64,000 bases of DNA, from the NCBI GenBank assembly GCA_018881555.1, contig JACAXG010000008.1, positions 10,879,316 to 10,943,315 of the forward strand, written 5' to 3'. A program made the position numbers and the translations under genes. Below the pieces are notes generated by a model. It had not been told where the DNA came from. It did not search any database and was given only the letters and a program-made list of their open reading frames with translations. The DNA comes from Amblyornis subalaris. Lineage: Eukaryota; Chordata; Aves; Passeriformes; Ptilonorhynchidae. Below, piece by piece: positions 23,942 through 36,935 of the stretch. Each line of letters opens with the position of its first letter. The stretch's first letter is position 1.

Positions 23942-26900
23942 GGGCAGCNTTTCTCCTGTTGAGGGTTGGGACCTGCAGGTAGAGAAAAGCCTAATGAAAG
24001 CAGGTGCTGTGCCAGCTTTCCCTATCCCTGTGTGGAAAGTCCAAATGCTGCAGTCCATCACTGCAGCTTTCCACACCGTGCCAGCTCCAAACCCAGCCCT
24101 GTCCCTCTGCACGCTCAGCCCTGACCTCCACCACCCCCATCGCTCCCACCCTAGGGCTCAAATGCTCTGAAAAAAAAAGTGAAGTCAAGCAAATCATGCC
24201 TTGGCTGACCGATGTGCATCCTCAGGAAGTAGGGCAACACCTGCCTGGAGCTCATTTCCCTGCACGCAGCCGGAGCTGCGGCCAAATCCGAATGCGGGTC
24301 CTCTGTGCTCTCCGAGAGCCGTAACCCCAGCTGCGCTCTCCAGCTCGCTCCCTGCCTTATTAGCTCTGAACAGCATCCTTATTTAACACACTTCAATTTA
24401 GAGTGGAATGGATATTTCTTACTTCAGAAAGTCTCACCTGCCTCTCAAATGGCTCTTGGCACGCTGCCCGCTCTCACTCGCGCTCTGCCGTTAACAAGGC
24501 AAGCCTCATTCCTCTCGAATGGAAAAGAGCTGGCAGGGCTTGATTGAAAGTTTGGAGTCCTTCCCCCTCCCCATCCACTTAGGTGCCACAAGAGCCCCCA
24601 AATCTGTATAGCCTTCTTATTGCCAGGAAAGCAAAGCTTTTGCCAACACATCTCCCAGGTTCCTCATCACAGAAAGTGAAGCTAAAACATCTAACAGAGG
24701 TACCAACAAAGATTGGCACAAAAAAGAAAGAGGAGAAGATAAGCACTGTTTGCAGAGCTTGCCTGGCCTCCTGCTACCCCTGCCCTCTTCTTTTCTTTCT
24801 TCACTCTTGTATCCTCAGAACATCCAAGCCCAAGGTAGAAATATCTAACAAGTCAGTTTTTTTTAAACTTCCCATCCCCAATCACACTCCTTGTGCAGGT
24901 AGCTTGAAATGCAGAGATCCAAGAGAAAGGAGCATTGCTCACCGCTCCCACTTTCCTAACAAGATCTCATTATGGTGCAGGGAAAACGTGACCCCATCGG
25001 AAGTGTCAGGCTGAGGCACCGTGTTTATTTCTCACACAGTCCCCTTCCCCTGAAACTTGGTGGGTGCTGTGGGGAGATTATTCTTTGTTCCTTTGATTGT
25101 CACGGGGAGTAANCTTTTCTTTTTTTAACAAAGCTATTTTAAAATAGCTGTTTAACTCTGTGTTATTTTAAATGATGCACAGAAGAAAAGCCCACAGCAG
25201 AGCTGCAGTTCAGCACAAAGGCTGGACGAACTGATCCTACCTGTGTACAGAGGGATGGTGGCAAAAGGAATCCACAGATTACTGTCTTGAAGAAAATAGC
25301 CCTGTTTGGGCCAGATGATGGTCAGTCAGCTGGGAATAGTTGCAAGCCTGCTACAGGCTTCCCCGATTTGCTTTTGCCGGTCAGAAAATACCCATGCTCA
25401 TCTCCAAACACCATGAANTACATCCCTGCAAGGTGAGGAATGGGATGGAGAAAGGCTCCTGGCTGCTGGGCGCTGTGGACACCGTGTTTCTGGCCATTCT
25501 GTGTGCTTGTGGTCATGCTGTGAATTGAGTGAAAGATAATCCACAGGAGGGAAGAATTAGGAACACACCATGCATGTCATCCAGGAAAATGACTTCCATC
25601 TACATACCCAACAGAAGCGAGGTGGGAGCCGTTAGATATCAACAGTTCCAGGAACTCAGCTTGGATTTGCACTGTGATCTGGAGGCAAAAGAGTTTACTC
25701 AATGTGCATTTATTATTTTGGAACACAGCAGATTATAAACCTCTGAAGTTACAAAACCATATAGTCAGTGTTTATCTCTGGTGTTTGATTATTACAAAGT
25801 TGTTCGTGCTCAGCAAATANGTTTTCTGATAATCAGCTGGCATTTACTTTATAGACATCTGTGTTATTAAACACACAGAGAGAGGGGATTTAGGGATTGT
25901 GATAGCAAATGGCCCTTGTTCAGTTCATAAAGCATCATGTGTATTTTTCTAGCTGCTCCATCACGATGTGGTACTGTGGGTCAAACCTTCACCCAGCCCA
26001 NAGAGGTGCTGCATCTCCCAAAACTCCCTCCCCTAAAGCAGAGACCATGTCATCTGCATGGTAAAGGCATCCCATACCTCCAGCTGCATCGATGCTGCTG
26101 CTGCCTGGCACTGAATTATTTAGTTTCCCCTCACTGTGAATGAAAATGATCTGCAGTTTAAATGGGATGAAGAGAAGTTTGAATCAAAGGCACCTTAACT
26201 CAGTCAAACACACATTGGAGACTTCCTTGCCTGTGACTGTCAGGGGTAATAACCACAGCTCTGATCAAAAAAAGGCCCTTCAGACCCACTTAGTCCCTGG
26301 AATCAGCAGGTTCACATCTCCTCTTCCAGCTGTCGGGGAAGAAAGTATTTAAAGAAGTTGAGTCAGAGGGAGATGAGGATGTTGGGCTGCGGAACACGAA
26401 CAACTTTCCCATAGATTGGAGGCTGATGCTGGGCTTTCTCAATGCCCAAACACTTTGTCAAGCAGGCTGGCAACGCTCTCCATTTTCCTCCTGACCTGTC
26501 AGGAGAGGAGGGTCAGTGTTAGCAGCACTCATGTTGGCTAATTCATATGGAAGTGTAGAGCTATTACAGCTGTCACTGGCACATCAAACACCAGCTTTCT
26601 CATTTCCTAAACCTCTTCTGCTCAAAACCCACCATCTCTGACCACTCCTCCCCCACACACCTGAATGCAGCAGCAGCTCTGCACTCTACACATCACCAAG
26701 TCCTCCCACCTGCCTCCCCATCCAGGACTTCTTTCCCCATNTCCTCAGTGCTGCCAACACCAGGACCCCTGCAGACATCAGACCTCCTCGGATGCCAGCG
26801 TCCCTCTCCATGCCACACGGTGATGGGGAGCACAGGTCGACTGTCCTCACTGGCATGACAGGAAGGATGGCATGGAGCTGGAGGCAAATCAGGGATCTCC

Positions 26901-29349
26901 TGATGGTCATTGAAGACACCTGGCTATGAAAAAACCTCTTGTGGTAGAAGAAATGTAGTGCTCAGTGGAGACCGAGATTAAACTGAAAATGGTCAGCATC
27001 TGGAAAACGAGGGATTCTGCCCCACCCCTACTTCATTGCCCCCCAACCCTGCTCTCCCCACAGGAAAGTTCTCCCCTCCCATGCTGCCCTGTGAGCTGCC
27101 CCCCAGGTTGGGATGCCTCCCTTGGGGGATGCCATTGGAGGGAAGCAGAGGGATGCTCTGGCATCACAAAACCAGGCTCTGCCAGCACCAGCACCGCACC
27201 ACAGCTCAGGCTTCCCCCACTGCCCCTGCCACTCCCCACCCCCCAAGTTGCTAGCATTAAAAGGATTACAGAACAAAAAGATGAGAGAGAAGGGATTACA
27301 GGGAATTATCAGCCTTGATCCTCTCCTAATTAATTACTGGTCAGACATATGAAAGGCTGGCTGCAGCATACCCCACAACAGTGAAGAAATGACACGTGCA
27401 ACTGGAAAGGCTTTGGTAAATGCCGACTCTTATTTGCTGATGCAACTTTCTTCCCAGAAAGGGCTCCTTTATAGAGTGGAACTTGGACATGGCTGCTGCT
27501 ATCATCTGCATAGTTTGTGTTCCTCTTCATACTCACTTTTTTCCTCTTTCTAGTGCTTTCACTCTCTTGGGTGATTTGCAGCCAAGCCAGCTCTGCCCCA
27601 AACCCCGGGGCTGAGCTCCACAGGGCACCCTCCTCCCTCAGCAGGCTGGGAAAGCTGCTGCTTACCTGGCTGACTGAGGATGCCTGGTTTTCTTGTGTGA
27701 GGCGGGGCTGACTAATCAAAAGGTATTTTTCTTAAAATTCTTATGGATTGAGGCAATCATCACAACAATCAGAGCAATCCTGCAATGAGGGGAACGAGGA
27801 GGCATGTCATTTCAGCTCTGCTCTCTAGAGGAAGAGATAACTGAAGGTCTATTTTTCTGTGTTTCCTGGCCTGAAAGAAAAGGTTGTTCTCATCCCTCCC
27901 AAACCACTGTTTACTGGGAACTGGCCAACTTCTATGCTATTTTTTAATTCTCAGAGTTACACACCAGTAAATAAGAACTAAACTAATGGCTAGTCTCTGC
28001 ATATTGTCCTTTGCATCCTCTGCAGTTCCCAGCCCTTGTAGTGAGAAAGAGACACCNTCTAATGATAGACTGGTTTCACCAGTCACAGTCATTTTTCCTG
28101 AGAGCAGAGCTNCATCTAGTCCTAGTGCTTTTCTGGGCCTGTTCCCACCTCCTTCCTTGACAGACCAGCTCCTTGGCAGGGTCATGGTGCCGCCTGAGCA
28201 GAGTTGACCCCAAAGGATTCATGATTCCTGACTAATCTCACATGCTTCCATACTGAACTCCACACCTTGAATAAGGATGCCCATGATTTTGGGGTGCCCA
28301 GCCTTCCTCAGACNGCCTCCATGCCCTGAGATTCCACAGGTACACCTTAGTGAAGCTCTTTGATGGAGCACCAGGAGTCCCAATCCAAGTCAGATGTTTC
28401 AAGATTACTTGTAAGTGAAGCGGTTGTGTCCAGCCCTTGGTGCCAGCTATGCCATCAGCCTCTGTCTGCCAGCACCCCGGTCTTGCTCCCTCACCCAGCT
28501 GAGCCTTGCCAACCTGGCCTGGCTTGGGAAGTGCAGGTTCTCTGCTTGCAAACACCACACGGCTCAGCAGCCCTGGGCTGGCNCCTACTCTGCCTTTAGG
28601 CTCAAGGAGTGTCTGTGGTCACAGAAGGCTTCAAAGTTGAAGGTACTTGCAGGATGTGGCTGAAGATCATCTCTTTTTGCATGTCNCTTGCAGCTTCCCT
28701 CACTGCAGGATCATTCCCAACAGGGTCGTAGCCAGAACACTACATCAAGTTTCNTTTCATGACCCACAAAGTCTTTAAGTGGAGAACTCAGACAAGACTT
28801 TTGTGCCAGCTTCAAGATCCCCCAGGTCTGTCCTCATTGCTTGTTTTTGTCCTCTCTTTTTTAACCCGAACAACTCTGCAACNCCTCAAATCAATAAAAC
28901 AAAGATAGGCAAGGCAAGCTGCCACTAAACACCACCTGCTTAAAAAAGATCAGCTAGAATTATTTGCTGCTACACAACAAATTTCTGCCTGCTCNGTCCC
29001 CTGCTTGCTGTGCTGTAGATGCCCGAGATGGAGCAGGACACAGAGGTGGAGGGACCAGCCNGCATCCCCTTCCTCACTGCACGGAGCAGTTGGCTCTGCT
29101 GCTGCTGCAATGTGCACCATATGTTCGTGTAAGTGATGAAGCAGGGATGGCCACAGCCCTTTCCTTGCTTCGGGAGCTGAGAAACCCCAGTGGGGGAGCC
29201 CAGAGACCATATTTCTGCATCCAGCTGAGAGTTTATCAAAGGGCATCCCTCCAGCTGCTGGGACAGGCAGGCGGCTTCCGCACGTGAGCTCCGCTTTTGC
29301 CTGGGGGACAGAGGCTCTGCTCTGCTCTGCACAGAAAAGGTTAAGGGAA
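23942..29349. other. Noncoding stretch, 23.9-29.3 kb
   Basis: No gene recognised in 5.4 kb. A CpG-bearing patch at about 24240-24340 is followed by AT-rich sequence to 24560 that may be regulatory. The 27.0-27.3 kb part is C-rich with open frames on both strands and no motifs. Many single unresolved bases fall at 28.0-29.1 kb. Confidence 0.55.
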
Positions 29350-29490
29350 AGCAAAATTTCTGAGAAATACCAGCATGCTGGTTTTGACAAATGCACAAAT
29401 TGGAGCCGATATGGAATGCAGATGTATGTAAACACTCCTGAAATTATCCAATCCCTCCTGCATAATGTCCCCTCGCAGCCACAAAGGCTC
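29350..29490. promoter_or_regulatory. Candidate conserved noncoding element
   Basis: Contains a mirror-like CCAGCATGCTGG palindrome, GACAAATGCACAAATTGG, GTATGTAAACACTCC (a forkhead-type TGTAAACA core) and GAAATTATCC. No repeat similarity. Function inferred only. Confidence 0.3.
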
Positions 29491-29700
29491 CGAGCGCTCT
29501 GCGNGGCCAAGCCAGTTTAGATCCATGCAAATCAGGGAAAAGATGCTGTAAAGGTACCAGGAAAGAGTGGGAAAAGAATGAGGGAAGAAGACACCTTGTC
29601 ATTAAGTTAAAGATGGTCCTGCCTGGCAGCAGGACACCCTGGCTTTAGGATTGGAGTCAGTGGGAGTTTCAGGAGCTGCTTCCCTGCTCTGCCTGCAAAC

Positions 29701-29858
29701 GCCTTTAATCCTCAATCTAACTGCTTAAAACAAGATGGGATGGTAAATGCCAGGTTACAGATACCGAGCCATTTGCCCAAGATCAGACCATGAATCCTGG
29801 AAACAGAAACCAGGAGTCCTGACTCCCACATCCTTGTCCTAACCACCTGGTCTGTGCC
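29701..29858 (-). mobile_element. MIR-type CORE-SINE, eroded
   Basis: On the minus strand the tRNA-like head reads CCAGGTGGTTAGGACAAGG, then a region equivalent to the B box (AGTCAGGACTCCTGGTTTCT), then the conserved core GATCTTGGGCAAATGG, a CTGTAA...ATTTACCATCC segment matching 'cagtttaccatctgtaa', and finally GAGGATTAAAGG. The order and spacing match the tRNA head, core and 'gaggattaaa' part of MIR. The LINE-like 3' tail beyond it is lost. Such SINEs predate the amniote split and are rare in birds. Confidence 0.75.
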
Positions 29859-31635
29859 CTCCATAGTTGTTGCCATGGAGATTATTTCAATGCCACCCAT
29901 TCCTTACCGGGACATTACTGAAATGGTGCAACAAAAGCAGTACATAAGCCCTCGAGAAAAAACATCCTTCCATGTTCCCGCTTCCATGGTAAGCTGCAGC
30001 AGGGCTGGGGCAGAGGTGAACAGCTTTCAAGGCTTTCCCACATAAGAGCGCCTTTTTAATATCAAGCTCACATATTTTCTATTTACCTACTGCCAGCTGC
30101 ACCTGCCCTGATCCCAGCCATAAGCCCCAGCAGAAGTTAATCTCCCCATCCCCACATCGCACCTGCAAAGCCTCAACTCCACTTTTCATAATGGTCTGTA
30201 TGAACAGATCTCTTTCATTAATCCCCCACCTTGCCCTGGCCCCCGGAGAGCTTCTCGGCACCAGTCATCTCCCCTGCTCCAGCACTTCAAGCTGGATTTT
30301 GAGATGAGAGAAGCCTCTTGAACACAGGATTTCCTGATTAAAATAGAGAGGGTGAGGGACATGTAAAAAATGAAGAGAAGAGCAGACATTCCATATTTTT
30401 CCAGGGAACTTGAAAAATTTCAGCTCCTGGGAATAAAGGAATAGAAGTGAAATGGGTAAGCCCTGAACTGTCAAAGATATCTCACTCCCCTACCTTTCAG
30501 TGGGAGCATTGGGAACCACCAACCATCCTACTGAGGATCCAAAAACCCTTCTCCAAGAACAACTAAATCTGTAGGCTTCAGGGAAAGGCAAACAAGCACC
30601 CACACACATAAATAAAGCATGGTAATAAATGTCTTAATAATTAGCAGTGATACAGATGCAGCTGAGCAAACAGCCCTGGATCCAAAAAAACAAACAAGCC
30701 TTCTGCTTTCTGTCCTAACTCCAGTGATAATTGCTTGCACGCCTTCATCACAGGGGATCCCAAAGCTCTTAGTAAATAGAGACAGGGATATGTATGGAAT
30801 GGAAGCTGGGAGAGATGATGGAGCGGTGCAAATCTACTGCCTGGACTCNCAAAAGCCACCTGTGGGTGCAGCACGGTCACTGCCCACTGGTGCCACAACG
30901 TGGGTGCATGGTCACAGAGAGCATCTCCAGCAAACCCTTCTGCTCTCCAGGAACTCCACTTTCACATTGCTAAAGGAAAAGAAAAAAGATACTGAGGAAA
31001 ACTGGGCATGTTTCCCTGCTTTGCAGAGCAGCTGCAGCCCCCAGCATCCGTGTTGCTCCAAAGCTGCCCTTGGGCTCAGTGGGACAGCACTGAACAGCAC
31101 TTGGCATCTGTGCTGGTCCAGGCCCGTTTAGGACAAGACTAACACTCAATCAGGAGCAAAACTACAATGCTTTACTCTCAGTTATTTTTCGCTCAATTAT
31201 ACAAGAGGGAAATCATATTACGAGAGGGATCAATAAGGAAAACAGAGTTGGAGGAAGGAAGAGAGTAGTACAGAAACACACATGCACACACAAACCCCTC
31301 TCTTCTGAACTCCAGCTGCAAAAAAACCCAGCCCTTTGAACTTTCCCTTTGAGTCCTGAGCTCTTCCAGCTTTTTTTCTTGTTTTTTTTTTTATTTCCCC
31401 CTCCAGACTCAAGGATGCATTTCTAACCTCAGAAAGAAAATCCTCCCTCTGTAACAGTCATTAATTGGCTTTGGGGAATCTGGGCCACCAGATATGCCCC
31501 TAATCCTATACACACTTCCAGTCCCATGTTCAGAGTTGGGTTGCCTGGCACTACTCTCTGCAAGAGACTTGTTAGGGGAATTAGCTGCTTCCTTCAGCTA
31601 CTGAAGCTGTCTGGCTTGATGTATTTTTTAAATAT
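29859..31635. other. Noncoding stretch, 29.9-31.6 kb
   Basis: No gene recognised. The plus-strand open frame at about 30619-31131 (170 codons) contains an unresolved base and has no motif. Near 31377 there is a T-rich run. Confidence 0.55.
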
Positions 31636-31652
31636 GGGGGGGGGGGAAAAAA
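31636..31652. repeat. G11A6 homopolymer pair
   Basis: Eleven G followed by six A. This is a likely length-variable site and a possible sequencing weak point. Confidence 0.85.
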
Positions 31653-34589
31653 GGAAAAAGCAGTCAGCAGATCATGTTGGGGAGACACTGATGTGAATTT
31701 TTATCTCTCTAAATAGCACATTTCTCCGTTATCAAGACACACAAAGCATTGTCAATCACCTTGTCCTAATACAAAAGCAAAGAGCTTGCCAAAAGGTTGG
31801 CAGCAATGAGCACATCCTTGTGGGTGGCAGGGTGTTCTGAGAGCCAGTGCCAGTGTGATAGGAGCTGTTTCAACTGGGAGAGTGTTTGTCATGATTTAGA
31901 GCGTTACACCCTGGAAGTGGTACACAAAGGCTGACGTGAAAATGTCCAAAGAACACGTCCACGTGGCATGTTCTCAAAGGTCCTAGGAGCCAAACACAGC
32001 TCGTGGTTGTGAATTCCTGGCTGCCCTTAGGAAATCTTCAGCTCAAACTTCTTCCAGTGTGGGGGCATTTACGAAGCAGCCACCGATTGTAATTCACCAT
32101 TTCCTCCAGAGACTGCTTACACATGCAGGGCATCTCCAGGCAGCAGGTGGGTGATCTTCCTCCACAACATGGGGAAAGCGATTCCTGCAGTAGATAATTC
32201 AGGCAGAGGTCAAACTTAGGTGCCCTAAACCTCTTCCCAGAGATCTTATGTTCATATCCTAACCGGTACATACCAAGAGGAGAAAAAAGGAAATCAAAAT
32301 TGAGCTGAATTACTGTCTTGAACAAAAATAAGCCTATTCACCAATCCAAACACATATGATCATCCTCACTAGAAGTAAAAAAAACCCAACACACTGTTTA
32401 TTAAATTACTCTTTTTCTTATTACTGTCTCTCCTGGTTCAGACTGAGGCATTGAAAAGCTATGAGACACATTGATCTTGTGCTATTTCTCATTTAATTCT
32501 GAGGCACTTGAAGCACACAGGAAAGGTCATTCTGATCACATCTCTACCTGAGGAGATTTGGATTGCACAAGCGAACACCCAGACGCTCAAGTCTCCCACC
32601 TACCACACATGGCTACCCTTTTCGGGTCAAATCCTGCCAGGCTACATTTAGCATCTTGTTGGTGTTTTTGGAAAGATGCAAAGTGTCCTTTAAAAGGAGA
32701 AAAGCCAGCACAGGATGGAGTCGAGAGGCTCTCCAGCTGGAACGTTATCCTGGAAACCGCCATAAACCGTAGAGGTGAACTCCAAATGAAAGATCACACA
32801 GCAGGGACCTGGAGGTAAGCAGATGGCTTTCAGAACTGGGAGTCTCACCCCAGCTACAAGCAAGTAATTACCAGCAAGTCGCAGCTGGGCTGGACGACAT
32901 GAGCAGGTGAAAATGTGACTATGCCGGGGTGACATGCTAGTGTGATCACACTGCCAGCATCCTCCAACACTTCTGCCCTTCCCTAGCTGGCCCTAATGCT
33001 ACCAAATGTAGGCATTATTTCCTTTGGAGAAATCAGAGACATTTCTCCTTAGGAAGCCTCTAAAAACAGGGTGGGAAGGAAGTTGACAAGATGCTCTGAA
33101 GTGGTGGATGAGTGTAGCTATCACTGCAAGAGGTGAGGAGCACATCCAGACAAATGCAGAGCTTGCCAAAGTGGCTCTTGAGACCAAGTGAGGCACAAGC
33201 TGCAGCTGGGGGGAAGATTTCTTCAGCCAGAGCTTGGGAGGGCAGCCTGGGGCCACAGTGTGGGAGAGACATTGCTGCTAGGCTTGGCCATGAGGATTGG
33301 AAAAACTGGCTTCCTCCCTGCCTGCTGTCCACATGGGTCTGCTCCTGAATGCACACACGTAGGCTCTCCTGAAATCTTGGAATTCGNCCCCCTTGTGAGT
33401 TCCTGGTTGGGAGGGAGCAGCTAGCACCAAATTTCTGACCCAAATTGGTGGGCTGGGCTGTAAAAGCCAAACCAGCTTCAGCAGCCAGCCTGCTCCATGT
33501 GCTTGGCTTTTTTCTCCACCTGCTTTGTCCGATATGTCTAAAGAGCGTAGACATACTGACAGAGTCTCAGGAAGGACTGTGCATTTGTTTTTGTGCATGT
33601 CTAGAAATGAGAAAGAAAGAGAGTGATGATGTTGAAATGTCTCCTCCAGTCCNTGCAAGTCACTGTCAAGTAAATTTACAACTCTCTTTACATCCACCAG
33701 TGCGAAACTCTTGGGCAACAAGCTGATTTCTGCCTCTGCTGAAGCCCGGGAGCTCCTGCCCCTTTGCTCATTGCTGGCCCTGGCAGCAGGAAGAGATGCT
33801 GAGCCCTCCACTGCTGAGCCTCACAGTGCTGAACCATCTGCAAACCTCCCAAAAGTTTTTGCCTGGCCTGCTAGAAATTACTGCAAGCATTTTTCAAGCA
33901 AGGTAAATCTGAGCCCACACCTCCCTCAGACACTCTCCCTTCTGCATTAGCTTTCCAGCAGTGCTGTAGAGGTCTCCTGCAAAGGACCACCTGATGCTTT
34001 NGGACAAAGGAGAGAAAAAGCATCTCATCAAAGAAGGCAAACATACTCTTCCTCCCCGCTGCCTCACCTCTACCCCCTCCTTGCCCCCATCATGTTGTCT
34101 CTTTTTTCTTTTTCTGGCACACCAGCAATTTCTGACAGATTTGGGCAAAGGCAGGCAGCTCTACTGCAGCCGGTGTGCCGGGGATGTCAGATCCTCTGCT
34201 TTTCCCCTTTTTTCTCACCGGCACTCGCAGCCAGCCTCTTGGATCGACTGGCGGATGACATGCCTGGCTGGGCTGAGGCACTCGGATCGACGCTTCCCCA
34301 GGGTGCTACTCCTGATGGAGTTTGCAGCAGGAGCTAAAAGCCGCATACAGATAACTCTTCCTTCCCCTCGCTTCCTTATCCTTCCTCCCTTTCAGCAATT
34401 CAGAGAGAAGAGGGTGAAGAAAATGGCACTTGGATTAAATAAACTAACAACCAGCACGCAGGGCTTTTAGCTGTAAGTGAGCCAAGTGTCCTGTAACATT
34501 AAATAAATGCAAGATTAACCTTCAAGGCTCCCACACTAAATTATTTATCTTGAGAGGCACAGAGGTCGGGATTGAAACAAAGGGTAAAT
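31653..34589. other. Noncoding stretch, 31.7-34.6 kb
   Basis: No gene or repeat family recognised. Overlapping open frames on both strands near 33.1-33.8 kb hold two unresolved bases and no domain. Confidence 0.55.
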
Positions 34590-34770
34590 ATTTGAGGAGC
34601 GCGCTGCGTGCGCTGGCTCTGTGGCTGTTTGCCCACGGTGCCGGTGCTGCCGGCGCTGCCCCGCCGTGGGGACAGCCAGGGGCTGGCTCTGTTCCCAGCC
34701 CGTCACCACCCCGGGATTCGGCTCTGAGGGGAGCAGAGGGGCAGCCCTTGTGCCACCAGCCGTGGCACCC
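34590..34770. promoter_or_regulatory. Short GC-rich, CpG-bearing patch
   Basis: By hand count about 15 CpGs fall in roughly 200 bases (AGCGCGCTGCGTGCGC, GCCGGCGCTGCCCCGCCG), against strong CpG depletion nearby. It could be a small CpG island or a GC-rich element within an enhancer. No convincing exon is seen. Confidence 0.35.
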
Positions 34771-34839
34771 TGCCTGGCAGAAGCTGTGAGGCTGGGGGAC
34801 AGCCCGAGTGACCTGACAGAGGCTGATAAGTTGTTGTGA

Positions 34840-35060
34840 TTTCACCAAGCATCCCAGGCTCCGCAATTAGCAGTTGCAGCTGCCTTCTGTACCGGAGTAT
34901 TATTAACTGCATGATTTACATCCAACCATTTTTGCAGCCACTGTAGGCAGGGAATTACCTGATAACAAAATATCCTGCTGTTCATGCTAAGTGACAGACT
35001 CAGAAATATTAGTCTGTTTAATCAAAGCACTAACAACACCAAATAGATGAAAATATTTTG
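34840..35060. promoter_or_regulatory. Candidate conserved noncoding element
   Basis: AT-rich sequence beside the GC patch, with CCGGAGTATTATTAACTGCA, CAGGGAATTACCTGATAAC, GTCTGTTTAATCAAAGC (a TCF-like ATCAAAG) and GATGAAAATATTTTGCC. No repeat similarity. Confidence 0.3.
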
Positions 35061-36195
35061 CCATTCCCTAGCTGATCTCCCCTGTTAAGATCCTTAAGAA
35101 GTCTTCCNTCAAAGATATGCCAATTATTTTCCTTTCAGTAAAAAAAAATTAAAATGTAGCCACTACTGGGAAAGCATACAGCATCTGTTTAACAGTGAAT
35201 TGCAACTTTACAGTGTATTTTAAGGTGAGAAACGCAAAAGGCAGCTATGGGCAGGACCAGTGTAATTAGTCAGGATGCACAACACCTTAAATTACCATCT
35301 CTGTACTTTCTAGAAGTGCCAAGCTGCAGAAGGAGAAGCAACCAGGATCTCAGTGTTAAGTCACCTGAGAAAACCTCCCCTAACACACTTTTTCCCTAGA
35401 AAAAGCATCATCAACTCACTAATCAATGACTTTGCCTGCAGTGCTCATTTCCTCACCCATGTTCCTGTCCCAGAATGGTACAGAGGCAGACCAGTGCGGG
35501 TGCCTCTGGTCACTCACAAGGTCACAACACACTGTGGCACTGTCCAGCACCTGCCACAGGTTTGGTGTTTGATGCAAAAAAATGGGAGGGAATGATAAAG
35601 CTGCAACCTATCAAATCAAGATATTTCAGCTGCTTGTCAATACACTGAATTCACAGCATCATATCGAAAGCATGTGCAGGAGGGAGCAATACCAGGCTGC
35701 TCTCTGCCCCAGGCTGGTACTCAGCAGGATAGATGGAATTTCTCTGGTAGCTGCTCAGTCTGCCCCATCCGTGTTCAATGCACTAAAACCCTCAAAAGGT
35801 GTAAGGTCAGGGAGGGATTTTCTCTGAGTGAAGGGAATAATTGGAGTAGGATTTTCCCCTTCTTCACAGCAGGGTGTGTGCTTTGGACTGTTGGATCATC
35901 TGCTTATTTCCATGTAGCAAAGCCCTGCTGTTTCAGAAATCAAAGGCACTGGCACTGCTCTTGATCCCTCAGTGTCTCTGAGGAGTGCTTTAGATGGTGG
36001 GGCTCAGTCTCCAGCACAGGGTGCAGGTGTGCCACAAAGCCTCCCCAGAAAATGCTGCATGCACTCCCTCCTGCTCCTCCCCTCCTTGCACCAAAGCCTC
36101 ACCCACCATGCACAGCCTCAAGAGCTGTTTGCCAGAAAAGCCCTTCACTCCCAGCACTCCCACGAGACACCAAGACACAGCCAGAAGCGGTGTGG
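35061..36195. other. Noncoding stretch, 35.1-36.2 kb
   Basis: Nothing recognised. An unresolved base lies near 35107. The region ends at the 3' terminus of the CR1 copy. Confidence 0.55.
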
Positions 36196-36470
36196 ATCAT
36201 AGAATCATAGACTAGACTGGGTTGGAAGAAACCTTAGAGGCCACCCAGTTTCATCCTCTGCCATGGGACAGGGAATCTTCCAATAGACCAGGTTGCTCAA
36301 AGCCACATCCAGCCTGGCCTTAATCACTTTGAGGGATGGGGCATCCACAGCTTCTCTGGGCAATCTGTTCCAGTGCCTCACCACCCTCACAGCTATGAAT
36401 TTCTTCTTAAAATCGAATGTAAAGCTACTCTTTCAGTTTGAAGCCATCACCCCTTGTCCTATCACTTCCA
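36196..36470 (-). mobile_element. CR1 LINE, 5'-truncated 3' end
   Basis: The plus strand starts with ATCATAGAATCATAGAC, the complement of the CR1 3' terminal octamer repeat, and runs through 'gggttggaag' and 'ccagcctggcctt' to 'ccccttgtcctatcact'. On the minus strand the C-terminal end of the CR1 ORF2 protein can be read in one frame (HWNRLPREAVDAPSL, then a KARLDVALSNL-like stretch). The element is about 275 bases, reads right to left, and lacks nearly all of the reverse transcriptase. It is a dead copy. No clear target-site duplication is seen, which is typical of CR1. Confidence 0.95.
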
Positions 36471-36735
36471 GGTGACAGCAGGAGGAAAGCTGGAAATGAG
36501 ATGCACAAAGGGAAGAGCCACCCTCCCCTCCTGCCATGGTGTTGTGCCCTGCCTTCACTCATCAGCTGGTGAAAGTTTTCCCTCTGCTGCCAAAGAGCAT
36601 CAGTTTTAGGGTAGGATAAGTGAGGTGAGCAAGCTGTGAAACCCAAGTGGCACAGAGATACATTGCTTTCTACCAACTATGAGCACGACAATAGGTAAAG
36701 AAGCCATAGCAACAAAAACTTGACCTGTTCCACTC
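36471..36735. other. Noncoding spacer
   Basis: No gene or further repeat is recognised between the CR1 copy and the AT-rich element. Confidence 0.5.
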
Positions 36736-36935
36736 CAGAGACACAGCTGAAGCCTATTCTAGCTTTAATGTAGTCTCTTAACACCTACTGCTATTAATGG
36801 TTCCCGCATAATAAGGGGGATTACAGATCTATTACGGATCTGTCACCTCCTAAAGAATATGCCATTAATCATGATCATTTATTTGCAAATTGGTTTATAA
36901 TTTTGCAAATCTTTTGCAAATTACTTTAAATAGCA
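36736..36935. promoter_or_regulatory. Candidate conserved noncoding element with inverted repeat
   Basis: AT-rich block. ACAGATC (36823-36829) and GATCTGT (36837-36843) form a perfect 7-bp inverted repeat around a 7-base spacer. A K50 homeodomain core GGATTA lies at 36818-36823. GCCATTAATCATGATCATTTA and a repeated TTTGCAAAT/TTTTGCAAAT follow. No repeat similarity. Confidence 0.4.

Noticed and set aside
28950..29510. Minus-strand open frame of 186 codons
   Set aside because: Three unresolved bases interrupt it and a second overlapping frame on the same strand is equally open; no domain.
31636..31652. G11 run as a G-quadruplex element
   Set aside because: A single G run without neighbouring G tracts cannot form an ordinary intramolecular quadruplex, so it is treated as a homopolymer.
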